Shown: piece by piece, positions 38,947 to 48,203 of the stretch
Numbering within the stretch: position 1 is the stretch's first letter
Layout: each line of letters opens with the position of its first letter
Made by a program: the position numbers and the translations under genes
Notes under the pieces: model-generated
Database searches by the model: none
What the model was told of the DNA's origin: nothing
The model's input: only the letters and a program-made list of their open reading frames with translations
Origin: Lachnospiraceae bacterium AB2028
Lineage (GTDB): Bacteria; Bacillota; Clostridia; Lachnospirales; Lachnospiraceae
Assembly: GCA_000621425.1 (NCBI GenBank)
Contig: KK211276.1
Coordinates: 1 to 64,000 of the forward strand
Reading direction: 5' to 3'
Length of the DNA stretch: 64,000 nt

Positions 38947-40703
38947 TTATCCTCGTAGAATCTCTTTGCAGTTTCAATGATCTGTTCCTTTTCTTCAGGA
39001 GTCATAACGCCGGTCTCATCAATCTTTGCACAGAGTGCAGACTCAGTCATTGAAAAATGTGTAAGCATCTCATCACGGAACTTTATGATCTTTGCCTGTG
39101 GAACATTTTCCATGACATGTGCAATGGCCGCGCAAAGAATAATTACCTGCTCATGCAATGAGAAGGGATGTCCCTGGGGCTGTATCAAAAGTTTCATCAG
39201 TCCCTGACCATAATTAAGCTGTTTCTTTGTAGCCTCATCTAAGTCACTGGAAAACTGTGTGAACACTTCCATTTCCCTATACTGTGCAAGGTCAAGCCTT
39301 AAACTTCCAACAGCCTTTTTCATAGCCTTTGTCTGGGCAGCGCCGCCCACACGGGATACTGACAGGCCGACATTGACAGCTGGCCGCTGACCGGCAAAGA
39401 AAAGGTCGCTTTCCAGGAAAATCTGTCCATCCGTTATGGAAATAATATTAGTGGGTATGTATGCAGAAACATCTCCTGCCTGTGTCTCGACTATGGGAAG
39501 TGCAGTCATGCTGCCTCCGCCTATGGCATCAGAAAGCCTTGCAGACCTCTCTAACAGCCTTGAATGCAGATAGAATACATCACCGGGATAAGCTTCTCGA
39601 CCCGGAGACCTCTCAAGCAAAAGTGACAATGCCCTGTATGCTATGGCATGCTTGGACAGGTCATCGTAGATTATGAGCACATCCTTGCCCTGATACATGA
39701 AATATTCACCAAGGGCAGCTCCGGCATAAGGTGCAATATACTGTACCGGCGCTGTCTCAGATGCAGAAGCGGAAACCACTATGGTATATTCCATTGCCCC
39801 CTGTTTCTTAAGATTACCAACTATATGGGCCACACTGGATGACTTCTGTCCGATTGCAACATATATGCAGATAACACCATTGCCCTTCTGGTTCAATATG
39901 GTATCCGTAGCAATGGTGGTCTTTCCTGTCTGCCTGTCTCCGATTATTAATTCTCTCTGGCCCCGTCCTATGGGAAACATTGAATCGATGGAAAGCAAGC
40001 CCGTATTCATAGGGGTATCCACACCCTGACGGGACACGATATCCGGAGCCGGGGATTCTATGGCGCGATAACCCACAGCCTTTATCTTGCCCTCTCCGTC
40101 TATAGGCTCACCAAGGGCATTAACTACCCTTCCTATGTATGCGTCACCCACAGGTATTCCTGCGGTCTTTTTGGTACGCCTTACCCTGCTGCCTTCCGTA
40201 ACATCCGTATCGTCACCGAAAAGTATGATACCGACACAGTCAGGCCTAAGGTCCTGCACCATGCCTTTTACGCCGGATTCGAAAATTACGATCTCGCCAT
40301 ATACTGCACTGCGAAGTCCCTCTGCCAGAACAATGCCGTCACCGACTGTCAGTACGACACCTTCCTCCTCCGGACGGACATGGGCCTCCCAGGAATCGAT
40401 TGACGACTTGAAAAGAGTAATGACATCAGACTCTTCGTCATCATACCTTGCCGCTATCTCATCCAGCATGTCGGCTAACTGCCTGTACCTGCCTTCACGG
40501 GTCCAGTCATATACTTCACCGCCGGCCTCAAGCCTGAAACCGTTTCCCACAGTCTCATCTTTTTTCCAGACAAGCTCGAATTCCTCGCCCTGTTCCTTTA
40601 AAAGAAAAGTTTCAAAGCGTTTCTTTTGCTTAGCATCAGGCGAAACAGCACTGTAAATGTATGCCTCTTTTTTTGAAACAGCTGAGGTCTTACTTTCTTC
40701 CAT
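38934..40703 (-). CDS. atpA: ATP synthase alpha subunit with fused delta-like N-terminal domain
   Basis: This 589-residue protein is about 85 residues longer than typical alpha (about 505). Residues 95-589 are normal alpha: TVGDGIVLAEGL, the alpha P-loop GDRQTGKTT and the LGEYFMY motif. Residues 12-84 align by eye with the C-terminal domain of the delta subunit (AtpH): Y-S-A-V, then a Lys-Lys-Asp with a Gly-rich bend, EVYD, and EGRYRQLADML where E. coli delta has a GRLERLADVL end. The longer frame reaches 40739, but GGAGG eight bases before ATG 40701-40703 selects this start. No separate atpH exists between atpF and atpA, which overlap by 14 bp. Confidence 0.94.
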
Positions 40704-41196
40704 CAGAATTTCCTCCGTCAGAACTCTTTTCTGCCTCATCTAAGAATGAATCAAAAGATGATCCGCCCTCGCTGTCAAGCATTATCTTGCGGGTAGCTTC
40801 TTCTATCATCTTGGAGATGTCTTCCTTTGCGCCCTCCACAATGCCTTTCTTCTTTCTTTCGCCTTCAGCCTTAGCCTCTGCAATAACGGTTTCAGCCTTC
40901 TTCTTAAGGCTTTCTTCTTCAGTCTTACGCATTTCAGCGATTTCAGCCTGGGCAGCGCTCATCTTAGCTTCCACTTCCTCATCAGCCTTATCCATTGCAG
41001 CAGTATATTCTGCCTTTAATGCCTTAGCCTCATCCAGTGTCTTCTTTGCCTGCTCGTCCATTTCACGATAATGATCCTCACGCTTCTGGATAAAATCCTT
41101 TATAGGCTTGTATAAAAGGATGTAAAGCCCTCCAAAGAGAAGGATTATATTGAAAAGGTGCAGGAATATCTGCATAAAATCGATTCCGAGTATCAT
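40690..41196 (-). CDS. atpF: ATP synthase b subunit
   Basis: This 168-residue stator subunit has one N-terminal TM helix (FLHLFNIILLFGGLYILLYKP), then the long charged coiled coil characteristic of b, and a Ser/Gly/Asp-rich end. In most bacteria the b C-terminus binds the delta C-terminal domain; here the presumed partner is fused to alpha. AAAGGGG precedes ATG. The start could be the second Met (residue 8). It overlaps atpA by 14 bp. Confidence 0.92.
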   Translation of the reverse strand: MILGIDFMQIFLHLFNIILLFGGLYILLYKPIKDFIQKREDHYREMDEQAKKTLDEAKALKAEYTAAMDKADEEVEAKMSAAQAEIAEMRKTEEESLKKKAETVIAEAKAEGERKKKGIVEGAKEDISKMIEEATRKIMLDSEGGSSFDSFLDEAEKSSDGGNSDGRK

Positions 41197-41220
41197 TCTT
41201 TAACCCCTTTCCCGTCTGAC

Positions 41221-41601
41221 TTACAGTACGAAGATCGCCAGTATCGCAATGATCAATGCATAGATAACTACCGTCTCTATAAATACCAGACCAAGCATCA
41301 TGATGGTCTGTATCTTTCCGCTCATCTCAGGCTGTCTTGCAACACCCTCGCCGCAGCGTCCTACTGCTATACCCATACCGATACCGCCGCCGAATGCCGC
41401 AAAACCTACCGCAATACCTGCACCGATGGCCTTTCCTAAAATATCATTCACCCCTACATTTGCTGACTCTGCAGCTGCTTCAGCAGTAGCTGTGGTGTCT
41501 GCAGCCTGTGCGCTTATTACGCCGGCCACCCCTACTCCTGCCATAACAATGATCATCACTGCAAGTGCGATTGCCATAGTTTTGATTGTCTTTAATTTCA
41601 T
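41221..41601 (-). CDS. atpE: ATP synthase c subunit with signal-peptide-like extension
   Basis: This 126-residue protein contains a normal c subunit (about 52-126): TM1 with GFGGGIGMG-like Gly pattern, the loop RQPE and TM2 with the ion-binding Glu in FIETVVIY. Ahead of it is an extra N-terminus of about 50 residues: basic start, hydrophobic helix (about 9-29) and AQA-AD, which reads as a cleavable signal peptide, then an Ala/Thr/Glu linker. Gln of the classical Na+ site in TM1 is Met here, so ion choice is not clear. GGAGG precedes the called ATG, so the extension is probably translated. Confidence 0.94.
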   Translation of the reverse strand: MKLKTIKTMAIALAVMIIVMAGVGVAGVISAQAADTTATAEAAAESANVGVNDILGKAIGAGIAVGFAAFGGGIGMGIAVGRCGEGVARQPEMSGKIQTIMMLGLVFIETVVIYALIIAILAIFVL

Positions 41602-41646
41602 TTTCTTTTCCTCCGGAATTTTATTTTCTTTTTGTTTGATTGGTCT

Positions 41647-42504
41647 TTATGCTGCTTTTGCTTCTTCTATTGTTTCGTCTGTAGTCGCTTCTTTTTTCTT
41701 TTTCTTCTCCCTTATCTCCGTGACCTCACCGTAGTAGAAACTGGTAAGCATTGTCAGGACATATGCCTGAATGACTGCATGCAACACGGTAAAGAGTACG
41801 CCCACCAGTACCGGCAGTACAAAACTAAGTGTCATATAGTAATAAACTAACTCAGTTGTGAGCATACCTGAAAGCAGGGCACCAAATAACCTGAATGTCA
41901 TTGATATAGGCAGTGAAAATTCCTTAAGTGCATTTCCAACGCCGGCAATTTTATTTGCCGTGACTGCGCCGAATACGATGAACAGATATGAGAAACATCC
42001 TGCCGCTATTGCACCGTTTATGTTTGCAAGGGGTGCCGGCAGCGCCAGTGAATTGCCTGCGGTGGATACAACCTGCAGACCCAAAAGCTCAAACATGGTT
42101 CCCACAAAAATATAGGAACCTATCGCAAAAATATATGCGCCAAGTGCCTTATTCCTATGGGGGCTGTTGGACTTGGCAAGTCCGTCAAAAAGCCCTACCC
42201 ACATCTCTAAAAGCATCTGGAATTTTCCGGGCACGAATTTGAATTTAGGGATAACGAAGATCCTGATTATCAATGCAGCCAGAAGAAGGAAGGCTGTCAC
42301 TATGAAGCCGGAAAGGAGCGAAGGATCGATCTGCATAATACCGAAAATCGATATCTTATTCGTCTCATGCAGCACCGCATCACGCATTACTTCCTTTACG
42401 GTTTCATGCTTTTCAGCATGGAAAGTAAGCACCGTTCCCAAAATGCTAAGCGCAGATAGCACCAGCATTATGACAATGGTTTTTGTCATTTTTTTCTTAT
42501 CCAA
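41647..42504 (-). CDS. atpB: ATP synthase a subunit
   Basis: This 285-residue membrane subunit forms the ion half-channels. The essential Arg is in SMTFRLFGALLSG (usual Asn after Gly is Ala), and the last helices contain HAVIQAYVLTMLTSFYYGE. The C-terminus is Lys/Glu-rich. The frame runs to 42552, but GGAGGGG lies seven bases before a TTG (42502-42504) giving M-DKKKMTKT; the next ATG is too far from the ribosome site. First gene of the operon; no atpI upstream. Confidence 0.93.
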   Translation of the reverse strand: MDKKKMTKTIVIMLVLSALSILGTVLTFHAEKHETVKEVMRDAVLHETNKISIFGIMQIDPSLLSGFIVTAFLLLAALIIRIFVIPKFKFVPGKFQMLLEMWVGLFDGLAKSNSPHRNKALGAYIFAIGSYIFVGTMFELLGLQVVSTAGNSLALPAPLANINGAIAAGCFSYLFIVFGAVTANKIAGVGNALKEFSLPISMTFRLFGALLSGMLTTELVYYYMTLSFVLPVLVGVLFTVLHAVIQAYVLTMLTSFYYGEVTEIREKKKKKEATTDETIEEAKAA

Positions 42505-42551
42505 TTTGGAACCCCTCCGATACAGACAGAATATAATTTTTGCTACATTCA

Positions 42552-42557
42552 ATTATA
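42552..42557 (-). promoter_or_regulatory. probable -10 of the atp operon promoter
   Basis: TATAAT on the minus strand 48 bp before the atpB start. The -35 region is a T run without a clear TTGACA, so the call is tentative. Confidence 0.45.
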
Positions 42558-42581
42558 CGACATTTTTGAACAAAAAAAAAC

Positions 42582-42610
42582 TTGATATACGGTGTTTTTT
42601 TATTTATTAT
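42582..42610 (+). promoter_or_regulatory. promoter of azlCD
   Basis: TTGATA (42582-42587) and TATTAT (42605-42610), 17 bp apart. A leader hairpin with GATGT/ACATC and CCGGT/ACCGG pairing (about 42621-42661) follows before the ribosome site. Confidence 0.6.
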
Positions 42611-42672
42611 AGACACTTGTGATGTCTCACCGGTAAGCACTTAAGAAAACCGGAACATCACGGAGTAAAATC

Positions 42673-43452
42673 GTGGATAATACATCAAATTCAAATATAC
42701 AAAAAAAGGACAATGCCTTTCTCGCAGGCCTCCGGGACGGCCTCCCCATAGCCTTAGGGTATTTTGCCGTATCATTTTCCTTAGGGATTCAGGCCAAGGA
42801 TGTAGGAATGACCGCATTCCAGGCTGCTGTGATGTCCCTCACAAACCTTACCAGCGCCGGTGAATTCGGAGCCTTAGCCATAATAGGAGCCGGCGGTTCC
42901 TATTTTTCCATAGCCCTTTCACAGCTCATAATAAACCTACGCTACTGCCTGATGAGTTTTGCGCTTTCACAAAAGATCAAGCCGGAAACTCCCACCCACC
43001 ACAGGCTGTTAATGTCCTATGGCATTACGGATGAAATCTTTGGAGTATCAATAGGACAAAAATACCCCCTTTCGCCGTTTTATACATACGGCGCGCTGCT
43101 CCTTACGGTTCCCGGCTGGACCGCAGGAACAGCCATAGGAGTAATGGCAGGCAGCATCCTGCCGGATTCCATCACAAGCGCCCTGAACTTAGCACTGTAC
43201 GGCATGTTTACCGCTGTATTCATCCCTAAATCAAGGGAGGACCTGCGCATATGCACCGCTGTCATCACATCAATGATAGTCAGCTTTGCTGCCACGCACC
43301 TGCCCTATATCAAGGACATATCCGGCGGCACACGGATCATAATTCTTACCGTACTTATTTCATTGATATTTGCAATAATTAAACCCATAGACGACAAGCC
43401 GGAAGATGAAACTGTGACAGACGCTGCAGACGTGACAGGAGATAAGACATGA
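42673..43452 (+). CDS. azlC: branched-chain amino acid exporter, large subunit (AzlC)
   Basis: This 259-residue membrane protein has the AzlC start (AFLAGLRDGLPIALGYFAVSFSLG) and conserved FQAAVMSLTNLTSAGEFG, then several helices. It exports branched-chain amino acids together with AzlD. Start is GTG (42673), seven bases after GGAG. The stop overlaps azlD by 4 bp. Divergent from the atp operon. Confidence 0.9.
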   Translation: MDNTSNSNIQKKDNAFLAGLRDGLPIALGYFAVSFSLGIQAKDVGMTAFQAAVMSLTNLTSAGEFGALAIIGAGGSYFSIALSQLIINLRYCLMSFALSQKIKPETPTHHRLLMSYGITDEIFGVSIGQKYPLSPFYTYGALLLTVPGWTAGTAIGVMAGSILPDSITSALNLALYGMFTAVFIPKSREDLRICTAVITSMIVSFAATHLPYIKDISGGTRIIILTVLISLIFAIIKPIDDKPEDETVTDAADVTGDKT

Positions 43453-43754
43453 ACATCTGGATCTACATAGCCGTAATGGCAATAGTAACATATCTCATAA
43501 GGATGCTCCCCATGACCATCCTGCGGAAAGAAATAAAGAATAAAACCCTCAGGTCATTTTTAGCCTATGTGCCTTATGTCACTCTGACAGTAATGACTTT
43601 CCCTGCCATACTGGGAGCCACCAGGAGCATATACTCTGCCCTTGCAGGCTTTGCAACTGCACTTATAATGTCATACTTCAAAAAAAGCATGATACTGGTT
43701 GCCCTGGTATCATGCGCTGTAGTATTTATAACCGAGCTGATCCTCATTCACTGA
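43449..43754 (+). CDS. azlD: branched-chain amino acid exporter, small subunit (AzlD)
   Basis: This 101-residue protein has three or four helices and the AzlD pattern YLIRMLPMTILRK, FLAYVPYVTLTVMTFPAIL and a late helix. It forms the exporter with AzlC; ATGA overlap couples translation. Its 3' end overlaps the convergent EAL gene by 11 bp. Confidence 0.9.
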   Translation: MNIWIYIAVMAIVTYLIRMLPMTILRKEIKNKTLRSFLAYVPYVTLTVMTFPAILGATRSIYSALAGFATALIMSYFKKSMILVALVSCAVVFITELILIH

Positions 43755-45732
43755 CCTTGCTCTGCTTTTTTCCACCGTTCTCCTCAAGGAATGACAGGAA
43801 GGTATCTTCCGGCATCGGCTTTGCATAATAATATCCCTGGATATATTCACACTCCATCTCAATAAACCACTCAGCTTTATCCTTATCTTCTACGCCCTCG
43901 ACCACAATTTCTGCGCCAAGACTCTTAAGAAGACTTATAGTTTCCTTCATGATATTCTTGCGTCTGTCATCCACAAGTCCGTCGATAAGGCACTTATCCA
44001 GCTTAATTATCTTATAGGGGAAGTTCATTATCCTGCCTAAGTTTGAATATCCGGAACCGTAATCATCCAGTGAAAAGCTGTTTCCGTTTTCCGATATATC
44101 GCTCATGGTCTTTATGACGGCATCAGCCAGATAATCCGACGCAGTCTCCGTTATCTCGAAGTTAATACGCTTAGGCTCTATATGGTATTCCTCGAGTATT
44201 TCCCTAATCTTCTTTGCCATATCCTTCTGCGTGCACTGCATAACGGACAGGTTTACTTCCACGAACCTGATTCCCCTGTCAAGTGCATCACTTTCTGCCA
44301 GGAAACGGCACACATCACGAATTACAAACTCGCCTATCTGAAGTATAGCTCCACTCTTCTCCGCAGCAGGAATAAAGATTGACGGCGGAACATAGCCCAA
44401 AGTCTCATCCTTAAGCCTAAGCAGGGCCTCTGCCGAAGTAAATGCACCGTCCTTAACGGAATATATGGGCTGATAGAACATTTCAAACTTGTCGTTCTTG
44501 ATGGCATCCGCAACAATACGGTCAATAGTATTGCTGATAACAAACTCCCTATCCGGCACAATATCACAGTACCTGACAAAAACATTAGGTGGAAGGTAAT
44601 TAACAAACGTCTCAGCAAATTTTATCAGTTCTTCCTCATTATCACATTCCTCCGGAATCTCTACACCACATACCGCAAATTCCAATTTCATACGGATGCC
44701 GTCCAGATTGTATTCCTCCCGGATAATCGGGATATTATTATCCACAACAGCAGAAACCTTTTCTTTATCAATACCGCCCTTATCAACGACAGCAAAAAGC
44801 CCGTTCTTCAGGTAGTACAGATCTGCAAGATGCCTGTTTTCTTTCTGCATTATAGAAAAGATCCTGTCACACACCTGATGCATCAGATCCGCATAAACCT
44901 CCCTGCCCAGTGAATTTTCCAGTGGTCTGCTGCTCCGGATCTTTGCAAATATAATGAATGTCTTGTCACCCGTTGCATATACATTGCCAAGCATATGCTT
45001 GAATGCGGCATACGGCTTTGCTCCGGTCTCCAGATCGTAGTTTTCTTCTATGCTGAGCACGAAGAATGAAAGCAACAGCACAGTAAGCGCCATGCCAAAC
45101 ATCTGAACTAACAAAGTCGGATTGGTAGCCTGAATGTAATACGCCATCAGATTTACCGGATAGATAAAGAGAAGTGCCAGGAACTTTATGGTCTCTATGC
45201 GTCTCTTTACCCTGCAGTAAATGAGATATATCAGGAAGAATATAACATAATAAAATCCCATTGCCACAGAAACACCTATCATGAATCCCCTATGATAGAC
45301 AGGTATTCCGTCCGGACTTAGGGTATGATAGAAAAGGGCATGGGTAGAACCGTTAGATATAAGCAGCATAAGATTTACGAGCAGCGGTGAAAAAAACATA
45401 ACTGCAAGCACAAGGGAAGACCTGATCTTTTTAAAGGTTCCTGTTATGCTTCCCACCATGTAAATATACACGGGATATATCATTGAATACAGAAAGCTGT
45501 AAGCTCCACAGGCAATATCCCTGAAAACTATGCTGTTGTTATAGGGTGCAATCCAGTCAAGAGGCGCAGACCTTAAGATATCCGCTCCCGTAGTGAACAT
45601 TATAAGTGCGATGAAAGCAAAAAAAATCCTATTTGTTTTGCCTCTGTACATTTTCCTGAAACAGAGCGACAACAATAGGACTGCACAGACCAAAAGAGCC
45701 GCAATGTCTAAGTAATAGACACGGTAAACCAA
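43744..45732 (-). CDS. membrane EAL-domain c-di-GMP phosphodiesterase
   Basis: This 662-residue protein has about seven N-terminal helices (1-235), a degenerate GGDEF-like segment (about 245-395, no GGDEF motif) and an intact EAL domain (about 405-645): SAEALLRL, NLSVMQ, FEITE, DDYGSGYSNL, KLDKCLI, VEGVED and GYYYAKPMP. All metal-binding residues are present, so hydrolysis of c-di-GMP to pGpG is likely. The TM part may sense a signal; the degenerate domain may bind nucleotide. Start is TTG eight bases after GGGGG. Confidence 0.9.
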   Translation of the reverse strand: MVYRVYYLDIAALLVCAVLLLSLCFRKMYRGKTNRIFFAFIALIMFTTGADILRSAPLDWIAPYNNSIVFRDIACGAYSFLYSMIYPVYIYMVGSITGTFKKIRSSLVLAVMFFSPLLVNLMLLISNGSTHALFYHTLSPDGIPVYHRGFMIGVSVAMGFYYVIFFLIYLIYCRVKRRIETIKFLALLFIYPVNLMAYYIQATNPTLLVQMFGMALTVLLLSFFVLSIEENYDLETGAKPYAAFKHMLGNVYATGDKTFIIFAKIRSSRPLENSLGREVYADLMHQVCDRIFSIMQKENRHLADLYYLKNGLFAVVDKGGIDKEKVSAVVDNNIPIIREEYNLDGIRMKLEFAVCGVEIPEECDNEEELIKFAETFVNYLPPNVFVRYCDIVPDREFVISNTIDRIVADAIKNDKFEMFYQPIYSVKDGAFTSAEALLRLKDETLGYVPPSIFIPAAEKSGAILQIGEFVIRDVCRFLAESDALDRGIRFVEVNLSVMQCTQKDMAKKIREILEEYHIEPKRINFEITETASDYLADAVIKTMSDISENGNSFSLDDYGSGYSNLGRIMNFPYKIIKLDKCLIDGLVDDRRKNIMKETISLLKSLGAEIVVEGVEDKDKAEWFIEMECEYIQGYYYAKPMPEDTFLSFLEENGGKKQSKVSE

Positions 45733-45793
45733 TTATTATACCCCCTTGAGCATTGTCATAAACAGCACAACGCCCCCCTCATATACATCGAGA

Positions 45794-45813
45794 AAGGGGC
45801 ACGAAGTCCCCTT
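45794..45813 (-). terminator. hairpin after the three-gene unit
   Basis: AAGGGG/CCCCTT stem followed by TCTC on the minus strand, about 120 bp past the 169-residue gene. T tail is poor, so weak. Confidence 0.4.
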
Positions 45814-45931
45814 ACTCACCCTATCAAACCAAATTTCAACGTAAGCCTAAAACTTATACAGTCTGTAAGAAAGCAAAATTACAGTTGTCCTAAACTGTTC
45901 ATCAATAACGGCCAGGACCAATCTTCGCTCA

Positions 45932-46441
45932 TCAGAAAACGGTAGTCCGAACCAGTCTGGTGATATCTGCCGTCATGTTCTCTACAAATGTAACCGACAT
46001 CTCCATTTTACTGAGCGATGTAATCCTTATTTCTCTCGTTCTCTTCTCGGACGTCTTCACATTCTTTGTGGTAATCATAATATGATAACGCTCAGCACCC
46101 GTCTTGTCATTATATGTTTCCAAAACATAATCATACTCCACAACATTCGACTTTGAGCCATCTTTTGTATTAAGAGTATAATTCGTAGCTACACCGGTAT
46201 TTCCTTCAGCAGTCTTATTATCCTGTGAGAAAACCCAGCACTCTGTTGTATCCTGCCCCAGCGCTTTAGGATACCGCCACTCACCCTGTATATTATCATT
46301 CGTGATATCAAGCTGCCTGAACATATCAAAGAGATAATATCCGCCTGCAACGACCATTAGAAGGAACAGAACTCCTATAATCCTTCCTGCTACATCCTTC
46401 GGTTCAGCTTCAACCTTCGGTTTAACCTTGATACTTGCCAT
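45932..46441 (-). CDS. single-pass membrane protein, unknown
   Basis: This 169-residue protein has a short cytoplasmic Lys-rich N-terminus, one TM helix (about 21-41) and an extracytoplasmic domain of about 125 residues with WVFSQDNKTAEG and repeated beta-like strands. The plan resembles small lipocalin-like extracytoplasmic domains, but I cannot assign it. GGGAGG precedes ATG. It lies 18 bp after the TPR protein gene, so they are co-transcribed. Confidence 0.75.
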   Translation of the reverse strand: MASIKVKPKVEAEPKDVAGRIIGVLFLLMVVAGGYYLFDMFRQLDITNDNIQGEWRYPKALGQDTTECWVFSQDNKTAEGNTGVATNYTLNTKDGSKSNVVEYDYVLETYNDKTGAERYHIMITTKNVKTSEKRTREIRITSLSKMEMSVTFVENMTADITRLVRTTVF

Positions 46442-46459
46442 TTTTCTTCCTCCCTTTTA

Positions 46460-47866
46460 TCAGTCGCCTATCTCTTCAAGATGCTGACTGGCTTTTTGTG
46501 CTTCCAGACTGTCCGGAAACTTTTCCAAAAGTTCATTAAACTTTGCTGCCGCGCTACTTACATCGCCATTATCATAATATGCCAATCCCAAATAATACAA
46601 TGCATCATCACTGTCAGGATTATACTCATATGCCCTGGTCAGGCATTCTATAGCTGTTTCGTAATCCCTTGAATTGTATGACTCTATGCCCTTTTCATAA
46701 AAGCGCTCCGCAACTGAAGAACCTATACCACCCTTCAGATAGGAATACAGATCAAGAAATTCAGTTGATGCCCCGTCATCCAGATAATCAGACGGTATCT
46801 TCTCAAGATACTCGTCAACAATCATATTATCCTGACCGCTATCAAGGTATGCATAGGCTGCTGCCATCAGGTAGTCATTAATCTCAGCAGTTCCGTTTGA
46901 TCCGGAATACCCATCTATCATTTCCTTCTGGGCCTGTATATCAGCCTGTAGTTCTGTTATCCTGGCTTCCAGATCAGTTATCTCAGCATTCTTTTCATCC
47001 AGCTGTGCACCGTATTCCGAAGCCTTGGCATTAGCCTCATCCCTAACCGATGATATCCTGGCAGGAAGAATGATAAAATAGGACACACACACACCTATGA
47101 TTATTCCTATAGCAATTTCGACGAATACATTTATCCCTAAAGTATCGCCAACGCCAACAGGCTGAATTATGGTCTCATTACCGCTGGTCTTATAAACAGC
47201 TGTGACTTCGTCCTTTTTCTTCCTGCGGCCCCTTTTATTATCTGCCGCCTGCTTAAGAACCTCATCTATCTCTTTTTTGTACCTAAGAGACTTAAGGTCT
47301 CCACAGTCAATCTTTAAGGTTCTTTCAGCCTCCCTGGCAGCCCTTTCCCACTCTTCCTTCTGTATATACAAGAGAGTAAGCAACTGACGGGCTTTAACAT
47401 AATTTGGATTCATGCTGATGACCTTCTTCAGCTGAATAATGGCCATATCAGAACTGTCCTGCCAGCACAGATCCAGCGCTTTATTAAATTTTTTTATGGA
47501 TGTCTTGATATTTTCAAGGCGTCCCTGATCGTTCTTGAGAGCATTAATGTACTCGTTTGCAACATTCTTCTCTGGACGCATATTCTGGCTGATGACCCAC
47601 TCGGACAACGCCTCAACGCCCTCACCTGTCTCATAGTAAACAAGCCCTAAAAGGTTCCTTGCATCTATATGGTTTTTATTGAAACGGATACACTCCTTAA
47701 GTGCCCTTACAGCTCCTGAAAGATCTCTTACACTTGCTCGTTCCAGACCTTCATTATAAAGTCTGTTGGAAGTATATATTATCTTCTTATAGTGCTTTAC
47801 ATCCGCACCGCAATTCGTACAGAACTCAAGTTCGGTCAGATCACATCCGCAATTAAAACATTTCAC
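46460..47866 (-). CDS. membrane protein with zinc ribbon and TPR repeats
   Basis: This 468-residue protein begins with a zinc ribbon (MKCFNCGCDL..FCTNCGAD), then TPR-type repeats (about 35-205), one TM helix (about 248-268), an extracytoplasmic coiled coil (about 270-315) and C-terminal TPRs (about 380-465, AYEYNPDSDDALYYLGLAYYDNGD). It could scaffold a complex across the membrane; the partner is unknown. Start is GTG (47864-47866) after AGGAG, which overlaps the stop of the small upstream gene. Confidence 0.83.
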   Translation of the reverse strand: MKCFNCGCDLTELEFCTNCGADVKHYKKIIYTSNRLYNEGLERASVRDLSGAVRALKECIRFNKNHIDARNLLGLVYYETGEGVEALSEWVISQNMRPEKNVANEYINALKNDQGRLENIKTSIKKFNKALDLCWQDSSDMAIIQLKKVISMNPNYVKARQLLTLLYIQKEEWERAAREAERTLKIDCGDLKSLRYKKEIDEVLKQAADNKRGRRKKKDEVTAVYKTSGNETIIQPVGVGDTLGINVFVEIAIGIIIGVCVSYFIILPARISSVRDEANAKASEYGAQLDEKNAEITDLEARITELQADIQAQKEMIDGYSGSNGTAEINDYLMAAAYAYLDSGQDNMIVDEYLEKIPSDYLDDGASTEFLDLYSYLKGGIGSSVAERFYEKGIESYNSRDYETAIECLTRAYEYNPDSDDALYYLGLAYYDNGDVSSAAAKFNELLEKFPDSLEAQKASQHLEEIGD

Positions 47867-47877
47867 AGATATTGCTC

Positions 47878-48051
47878 CTACTCGTTATAAACATCTCCCT
47901 CGCCGGTTGCTGCACTATCCGAATTCTGTGCAAGATTGAGCAACACTTCCACAACATCGTCCTCATCCTGCTTTTCATAAATATCGCTTTCAGCATCGCC
48001 CATTTCAAGGCTTTTATGAAATTTTTTCAGTTCTTCTTCAAAAATAATCAT
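47878..48051 (-). CDS. small acidic protein upstream of the TPR gene
   Basis: This 57-residue protein starts MIIFEEELKKFHKSLEMG and is strongly acidic with a DEDDVVEVLLNLAQ segment. No family recognised. The frame extends to 48081, but GGAG before the ATG at 48049-48051 fits better. The next gene starts 11 bp later and its ribosome site overlaps this stop codon, which argues that it is real and translationally coupled. First of three co-oriented genes. Confidence 0.68.
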   Translation of the reverse strand: MIIFEEELKKFHKSLEMGDAESDIYEKQDEDDVVEVLLNLAQNSDSAATGEGDVYNE

Positions 48052-48158
48052 AACTATCTCCGGCTGATGGCATAAATCCACATAGTAATAAATAATATTT
48101 TTTCACATACAACATAATAACGATATTGCATATAAAAATCAACAGAAAAATATTTATG

Positions 48159-48191
48159 TAACTGTCCGGAGCCTGTCTGTCCGAACAGTTA
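48159..48191 (-). terminator. terminator of valS
   Basis: TAACTGTTCGGA/TCCGGACAGTTA near-perfect 12-bp stem (48159-48170 with 48180-48191), followed by an A/T-rich stretch with a late T run, 12 bp past valS. Confidence 0.65.
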
Positions 48192-48203
48192 CAATTATTT
48201 TCG

